Shown: in pieces, positions 1 through 4,206 of the stretch
Layout of the letters: each line of letters begins with the position of its first letter
How positions within the stretch are numbered: the stretch's first letter is position 1
NCBI GenBank assembly: GCA_014379075.1
Contig: JACMMN010000324.1
Span: 1 to 6,292, forward strand
Source of the DNA: Pyrinomonadaceae bacterium
Lineage (GTDB): Bacteria > Acidobacteriota > Blastocatellia > Pyrinomonadales > Pyrinomonadaceae
Length of the DNA: 6,292 nt
Direction of reading: 5' to 3'
Program-made: the position numbers and the translations under genes
Notes under the pieces: model-generated
Databases searched by the model: none
Told to the model about the DNA's origin: nothing
The model's input: the letters and a program-made list of their open reading frames with translations, nothing else

Positions 1-333
1 GCGATGAACAGTGATCCGCTGATCGCTAAGGAATCGCAGCCGACCGAGACTGCCGCCGTTATGCTGGGTGCCGCCGACGAACTCGAAAAGAAGTTTCCGA
101 CTTTTACGCTGCCGCTCTTTATCCTGCACGGGACGGAAGATAAAGCCACGCGTCCAAGCGGAAGCCAGGCCTTTTACGATGCCGCCGCGTCGACTGATAA
201 AACGTTGAAGCTTTACGAGGGACACTATCACGATCTTCTGAATGATATAGATAAAGAAGTCGTTCTGGCGGATATTCAGAATTGGATCGACCAGCGAATT
301 CCGGCGGAGACATCAAGTGCGACTGGAGCCTGA
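1..333 (+). CDS. Alpha/beta hydrolase, monoacylglycerol lipase-like, C-terminal part (5' end outside window)
   Basis: The open frame runs from the first base to a TGA at 331-333. The ATG at 4 is probably internal, because the sequence right after it (NSDPL) matches an internal stretch of the monoacylglycerol lipase / serine aminopeptidase S33-like family, where such proteins usually have about 270-290 residues. Only the last ~110 residues are here. Two members of the catalytic triad are visible: the acid in LHGTEDKAT (Asp codon 139-141) and the histidine in GHYHDLLND (probably the His codon 229-231). The nucleophilic serine (GxSxG) would lie upstream of the window. The family hydrolyses ester bonds of monoacylglycerols or related lipids; the substrate cannot be read from this fragment. 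The tail after QNWIDQRI is a short, low-complexity Ala/Ser/Thr end. An intrinsic terminator follows 41 bases after the stop, so this gene probably ends its transcription unit. Confidence 0.85.
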   Translation, partial: AMNSDPLIAKESQPTETAAVMLGAADELEKKFPTFTLPLFILHGTEDKATRPSGSQAFYDAAASTDKTLKLYEGHYHDLLNDIDKEVVLADIQNWIDQRIPAETSSATGA

Positions 334-373
334 CCGGGTCTCCGTCAGGAAAAAAAAACGCCTTACCGTACAT

Positions 374-404
374 AAACAGGAGCGAAGAGTCGTTCCTGTT
401 TTTT
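374..404 (+). terminator. Intrinsic terminator after the hydrolase gene
   Basis: The arms AAACAGGA (374-381) and TCCTGTTT (394-401) pair perfectly. The stem continues inward with one G-T wobble and two G-C pairs (382-384 with 391-393), giving an 11-bp stem with a 6-base loop. The T-run extends through 404. It lies between the hydrolase stop and the antiporter start, both on the + strand, so it should separate the two genes. Confidence 0.8.
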
Positions 405-481
405 CTGTATTTCCAACTGGCGATTGGAATCTTTTTCGAATGTCGATCAAAATACTTTCAAAGGTTTTATAAAGCCGTATT

Positions 482-485
482 GGGA
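482..485 (+). promoter_or_regulatory. Weak Shine-Dalgarno-like GGGA that supports the ATG at 493
   Basis: GGGA lies 7 bases before the ATG at 493. It is a weak match, but neither the alternative TTG at 424 nor the in-frame ATG at 556 has a better one. The TTG lies only 20 bases after the preceding terminator's T-run, and the extra 23 residues it would add are polar and unlike the start of a membrane exchanger. I therefore prefer 493. Confidence 0.35.
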
Positions 486-492
486 AACCGCT

Positions 493-2898
493 ATGTTATT
501 CAATTCGATACCGCAATTTTTGCTCGTCGGGGCAATTCCGCATTATCTTACTGAAATGGTGGCGCTGATCGTTGCCGGTTCAGTGATTGCTTATGTTTGC
601 TCACGGCTGAAGGTCGTGCCTATCGTCGGGTTTCTGATCGCGGGTGTCGTAATCGGGCCGAACGCTCTCGGTATTGTCAGCGATCAGACATTGGTCGATG
701 CTACAGCGGAGATCGGCGTTATTTTGCTGTTGTTTACGGTCGGCATCGAATTCAGCCTCGAAAAACTCGCGCGGATTCAACGGCTCATATTCGGTGGCGG
801 TATATTGCAGGTCGGCCTTTCGGTTTTGGTCACGGTGGGAATTCTATCACTATTCGGCGTCGATTGGCGGATTGGCATATTCACCGGATTTCTAGTTGCA
901 CTAAGCTCGACTGTTATTGTCCTTAAGTTATTGGGTGAAAAAGGCGAAACTTCTTCTGAACCGGGACAAGTTGGGCTTGGACTGCTTATATTCCAGGATC
1001 TGGCGATCGTTTTGATGGTACTGCTCGTGCCGATGCTGAGCGTTGACGGCGGCGGTTCATTGGCCGGGATTATCTGGGCTCTTGGAAAGGCACTGGCTAT
1101 TATCGCTGTCGTCCTGCTTGTCGCCCGGCGGGTTATGCCAAAGATTCTGGAAACAGTTGCGAAGACCTGTTCGCCCGAGCTCTTTCTTTTATCGGTGATA
1201 GCCATATGTTTCGGCACGGCCTATTTGACGAGCCTCGCCGGGGTCAGCTTGTCACTCGGGGCATTTTTGGCTGGTTTGATGGTCAGCGAAAGCCGGTTCA
1301 GCCAGCATGCCTTGAGCGAGACGTTGCCGCTGCAAATCCTATTCAGCGCGACCTTCTTCGTATCGGTCGGTATGCTGCTGGATATTAATTTCCTTATACA
1401 GAATCTTCCGCTCGTGATCGGCGTGATCGCTGTTGTACTTATCATAAAGATAATCACCACTGGAATAAGTATTCGCGCCCTCGGCTACAAATTGCCGGTA
1501 GCGGCGGCTTCTGCCTTAATGCTCGCTCAGATCGGAGAGTTTTCGTTCGTCCTTGAGCGAGCCGGCCGGGACGTGGGATTGTCGCCGGCCGGACTAGGAA
1601 CAGCGGGATCACAAACATTTATCGCTGCCACCGTGATTCTAATGGTTTTAACGCCGGTTCTTATGAGCGTCGGCAGCCAGCTATTTTCAAAGATCACAAG
1701 GAAAAGGGAATTCGCGGGACTTCCCGAAGAAGGCAGCGAACAATTGCCCTCCCATGCCGTCGATCTGGAAGATCACGTTATCGTTGCCGGATACGGACAG
1801 GCGGCGCGGTCTTTAGTGAGAGTCCTAAACGGGACCGGAATTCCATACATTATAACCACACTCAGCCCGGACGGAGCGAATGAGGCGGAAGCCGATGGCC
1901 TGCCCGTACTTCGAGGCGATGCGACCAAGCCGTTCGTCTTGGATCTGGTCGGCATCGACAAAGCCAAAATGATGGTGATCGCCGATGACAATCCCGGAAT
2001 CGCCCACCGTATTACCTCAGTTGCTCGCGGCCGGAATCCGACAATGCGGATCGTCGTGCGGACGCGTTATACTTCTGACGTCGAAGGCCTCGCCGAAGCC
2101 GGGGCCGACATCGTGATCGCCGAGGAGATCGAATCGATAGTGCAGCTTTTTGGCGAGGTGCTCCGCGATTACCGTATCCCGCCCGAGGACATCGAAACCT
2201 ATGAAGACCTGGCCCGAAAGAATGGATATTCGGCTTTGCTCAAAGGATTCGACGAAATAGATCCGGAATTATTCGCGTGTGAAACCGGCGACGACTGCCT
2301 CGATTCGCGTACGGTAACGATTCGCGGCGGAATGCAGATCGCCGAAAAGCCACTGGCGGCGTTAAAACTTGCCGAGGATTTCGGACTGACCATAAAGAAC
2401 ATTCGCCGCGACGGGAAAGACCTAACCGATCCGGCATCCGATTTCGTTTTCAAAGCGGGTGACGAGGTCGAGCTATCCGGGCAGACCGAAGCTTTTGCCC
2501 GAAATGCATCCTTATTTCGCTCGGTCAAAAAAGACGACGCGGCGGATTCGATAAAGCCGATCAGGTCGTTCGCCGGAACGGCCGACGAGGTGAATCCGGT
2601 GATCGATGTCGAAAAGCGGATCGATTATAAACCTGAGGTCGATGAAACGGTTTGCTCGCATCTCGATCAGATCCGCCCGGTTTTTCCGAGTGCTCCGGGC
2701 TGCGAAGACTGCCTGCTGATCGGCGACGATTGGGTGCATCTGCGGATCTGCCTGACGTGCGGGCATACCGGCTGTTGTGATACTTCAAAGAACAAGCATG
2801 CGTCGAAGCACGCTGAAGAAACTGAGCATCCTATAATTATGTCTCTGGAACGAGGCGACGGCTGGGCTTGGTGCTTTCCCGACGAGACATATTTATAA
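493..2898 (+). CDS. CPA2 (Kef-type) cation:proton antiporter with TrkA-N, TrkA-C and C-terminal UBP-type zinc finger
   Basis: This is an 801-residue inner-membrane protein, numbered from the ATG at 493. Residues ~20-400 form the Na+/H+ exchanger domain, rich in hydrophobic helices. They carry Kef-like motifs: GVILLLFTVGIEF (75-87), ALSST (136-140), the ion-binding pair in IFQD (Gln168-Asp169), GAFLAGL, and QIGEF (346-350). Residues ~427-545 are a TrkA-N/RCK Rossmann domain starting DHVIVAGYGQAARS (Gly433, Gly435), expected to sense NAD(H) or another nucleotide. Residues ~604-676 are a TrkA-C ligand-binding domain. After a charged 45-residue linker, residues 721-801 form a UBP-type zinc finger with a full set of ligands: Cys721/His723, Cys737/Cys740, Cys753/Cys756, Cys761 or Cys762, His769, His773 and His779. 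The family exchanges K+ or Na+ for protons, gated by its cytosolic domains; the ion here is not determined. The zinc finger is the odd part, as classical KefB/KefC lack it. A strong palindromic terminator begins 2 bases after the stop. Confidence 0.95.
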   Translation: MLFNSIPQFLLVGAIPHYLTEMVALIVAGSVIAYVCSRLKVVPIVGFLIAGVVIGPNALGIVSDQTLVDATAEIGVILLLFTVGIEFSLEKLARIQRLIFGGGILQVGLSVLVTVGILSLFGVDWRIGIFTGFLVALSSTVIVLKLLGEKGETSSEPGQVGLGLLIFQDLAIVLMVLLVPMLSVDGGGSLAGIIWALGKALAIIAVVLLVARRVMPKILETVAKTCSPELFLLSVIAICFGTAYLTSLAGVSLSLGAFLAGLMVSESRFSQHALSETLPLQILFSATFFVSVGMLLDINFLIQNLPLVIGVIAVVLIIKIITTGISIRALGYKLPVAAASALMLAQIGEFSFVLERAGRDVGLSPAGLGTAGSQTFIAATVILMVLTPVLMSVGSQLFSKITRKREFAGLPEEGSEQLPSHAVDLEDHVIVAGYGQAARSLVRVLNGTGIPYIITTLSPDGANEAEADGLPVLRGDATKPFVLDLVGIDKAKMMVIADDNPGIAHRITSVARGRNPTMRIVVRTRYTSDVEGLAEAGADIVIAEEIESIVQLFGEVLRDYRIPPEDIETYEDLARKNGYSALLKGFDEIDPELFACETGDDCLDSRTVTIRGGMQIAEKPLAALKLAEDFGLTIKNIRRDGKDLTDPASDFVFKAGDEVELSGQTEAFARNASLFRSVKKDDAADSIKPIRSFAGTADEVNPVIDVEKRIDYKPEVDETVCSHLDQIRPVFPSAPGCEDCLLIGDDWVHLRICLTCGHTGCCDTSKNKHASKHAEETEHPIIMSLERGDGWAWCFPDETYL

Positions 2899-2900
2899 TG

Positions 2901-2961
2901 TTCTGAGTTCAAGCTTCAGCTTGTCTTATGGCCGATGCTGAAGCTTGAACTCAGAATTTTT
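2901..2961 (+). terminator. Perfect 20-bp inverted repeat with T-run between convergent genes
   Basis: The left arm (2901-2920, starting TTCTGAGTTCAAGC) and right arm (2937-2956, ending GAACTCAGAA) are exact reverse complements around a 16-base loop. TTTTT follows at 2957-2961. In the + direction this is a good intrinsic terminator for the antiporter, whose stop ends at 2898. The T-run overlaps the TAA stop (2960-2962) of the convergent ferredoxin gene. On the - strand no clean T-run follows the hairpin, so termination in that direction is less certain. The arms are unusually long and perfect for a simple terminator, so this may also be a copy of a dispersed palindromic repeat. Confidence 0.8.
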
Positions 2962-4003
2962 AATTCTCCGGAACGGTGGCAGTTGCTATCGTTTCGCGTA
3001 ATTTCTTGGCTGAGGTTGTTGCCGGGTACAGTTCTTTTTCCTCGATATTGCCGTAAACCTTCTTTCCGAAAACACCATTCCACGGCGGAACAACTGTTGT
3101 CGCGTTTCCGGCTGCTTTTGCCTGGCAGGCTAGACGCATGAACGGCTTTTCGTCTTCCGGCTGGTTGTAGCCGAAGCTTTTCATTGCGGTTCTTTCACGC
3201 GGCGAGACCTCCGTCAGCTTTTCCTGCCCGCCGATAACGCCGACCCAGCAAGTGCCGCACGAAGCGGCCGTGCATTCGACCGGGATCACGCCTTCCCAGC
3301 AGCGTTCGTCCATCTCCTTCCAATTCTTAGATTGGTCGAGGGCCGAGGCTCCGGTCAATTCCTGCTCGTTCATGATCGGGAACCGTGCGTCTGACTGACT
3401 TTCGTCGTAGATGATCGAAAACTTTTTATTGATGGTCTTGAGAAAGCCCAACATGCCCTGCGAATCGTCGTCTCCGCGTTTTGCCACGATGGCGTCCGGC
3501 GATTTGGCGAGCAAGCCTTTTGGGTTTTCGACTTCTCCGTTCGCTGCATTGAATGCTTCCGGGCCGGTCTGAACCAATGTCATCAGCCCGACAGCCGTGA
3601 TCGCGAGGGTGAGTGATGCATCGACTTTTAACTTTTCCGCCACCATCGCGGCGATCTGTCCGATTTCTTCAGCAAGGCCGATCCCGCTGTTCTCAAACGT
3701 AACGATTTCCGCTTCGACCCCCGCCTTTACCGTTTTCCAAAACCGGTGGCCGTACAGAAAATGATGCGAAGAATCGATCTGCGTATCGAGCGAATATTCG
3801 CCCTGCATCGCGAAACCCTGAATGGCTTTGTCTTTATCTTCCGCCGCCGCCAGAAATTGGTGGAGCGACAATGGATAGAACCGAAACCAAACCTGGACGG
3901 CCGCCCGGTCGACCTCGTGGATGGCGGGCAGAAGTGTTTCGAGAGCCGCAAGCCATTCCGCTTCGGTGTGTTTTTCTAAATAATCAGTAAATGCGTTGTT
4001 CAT
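2960..4003 (-). CDS. 2Fe-2S ferredoxin-domain protein with an uncharacterised N-terminal region
   Basis: This 347-residue protein has an ATG at 4003-4001 and a TAA at 2962-2960. The C-terminal part (~190-300) looks like a beta-grasp 2Fe-2S ferredoxin. It has Cys244-x4-Cys249-x2-Cys252 in CTAASCGTC and a fourth ligand candidate, Cys293, in RLACQA, 40 residues later. The usual plant-type spacing to the last Cys is nearer 29, so a loop is enlarged here. Cys235 is an additional nearby cysteine. The first ~190 residues are mostly helical in character, with Trp/Phe/His-rich segments (around 38-50 and 80-90) and a hydrophobic stretch at 129-145. I recognise no family for them. No signal peptide is seen, so it is probably a cytosolic electron carrier or an oxidoreductase subunit; the partner is unknown. 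It is convergent with the antiporter and lies 3' of the terminase on the same strand, separated by 203 bases. Confidence 0.88.
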   Translation of the reverse strand: MNNAFTDYLEKHTEAEWLAALETLLPAIHEVDRAAVQVWFRFYPLSLHQFLAAAEDKDKAIQGFAMQGEYSLDTQIDSSHHFLYGHRFWKTVKAGVEAEIVTFENSGIGLAEEIGQIAAMVAEKLKVDASLTLAITAVGLMTLVQTGPEAFNAANGEVENPKGLLAKSPDAIVAKRGDDDSQGMLGFLKTINKKFSIIYDESQSDARFPIMNEQELTGASALDQSKNWKEMDERCWEGVIPVECTAASCGTCWVGVIGGQEKLTEVSPRERTAMKSFGYNQPEDEKPFMRLACQAKAAGNATTVVPPWNGVFGKKVYGNIEEKELYPATTSAKKLRETIATATVPEN

Positions 4004-4013
4004 AATCGTGAGT

Positions 4014-4017
4014 TCCT
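4014..4017 (-). promoter_or_regulatory. Shine-Dalgarno for the ferredoxin-domain gene
   Basis: On the - strand AGGA lies 10 bases before the ATG at 4003. This supports the chosen start; no better in-frame alternative is seen nearby. Confidence 0.55.
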
Positions 4018-4120
4018 GTATAAAAGCAAACCTACATTAAACCAAATAAGTCCCGCCGAAACAACCGGTGCACTGCAACCTCCGTTTTCGCTAGTGTCGT
4101 GCCTTTTCTTCCTTGTCCTA

Positions 4121-4197
4121 CTTTGCGTCCTTCGCGTCTCCGCGTGAAACCTCTTTTTCACGCAAAGCCGCAAAGCAAAGCCGCGAAGGACGCAAAG
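4121..4197. repeat. Nested inverted repeat of degenerate CGCAAAG / CTTTGCG units
   Basis: The outer arms at 4121-4136 (CTTTGCGTCCTTCGCG) and 4182-4197 are exact 16-bp reverse complements. Inside them, GCGTGAAA (4142-4149) pairs exactly with TTTCACGC (4156-4163) around a 6-base loop. The left side is built of about 9-base units (CTTTGCGTC, CTTCGCGTC, TCCGCGTG). The right side has mirrored CGCAAAG-like units at 4161, 4169, 4182 and 4191. No T-run follows on either strand, so it is not a classic terminator. It ends 9 bases from the terminase stop. It fills most of the otherwise empty 4004-4206 gap and is best read as an intergenic palindromic repeat, possibly a REP- or MITE-like element. Confidence 0.75.
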
Positions 4198-4206
4198 AAA
4201 ACAATG

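Noticed and set aside
329..358. Hairpin CCTGAC/GTCAGG (329-334 with 344-349) followed by nine A bases, overlapping the hydrolase stop
   Set aside because: The stem is only 6 bp and is followed by A rather than T on the + strand; on the - strand the T-run would precede the hairpin. The real terminator is at 374-404.
468..473. TATAAA as a -10 box for the antiporter
   Set aside because: No convincing -35 lies 16-18 bases upstream, so it is not reported as a promoter.
424..492. TTG at 424 as an upstream start of the antiporter
   Set aside because: It has no Shine-Dalgarno, lies 20 bases after a terminator T-run, and adds a polar extension not expected for the family. ATG at 493 is preferred.
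4018..4050. TTGGTT/TTATAC with 16-base spacing on the - strand as a promoter for the ferredoxin gene
   Set aside because: The predicted transcript start would fall on or after the Shine-Dalgarno, so it cannot drive normal translation of this gene.
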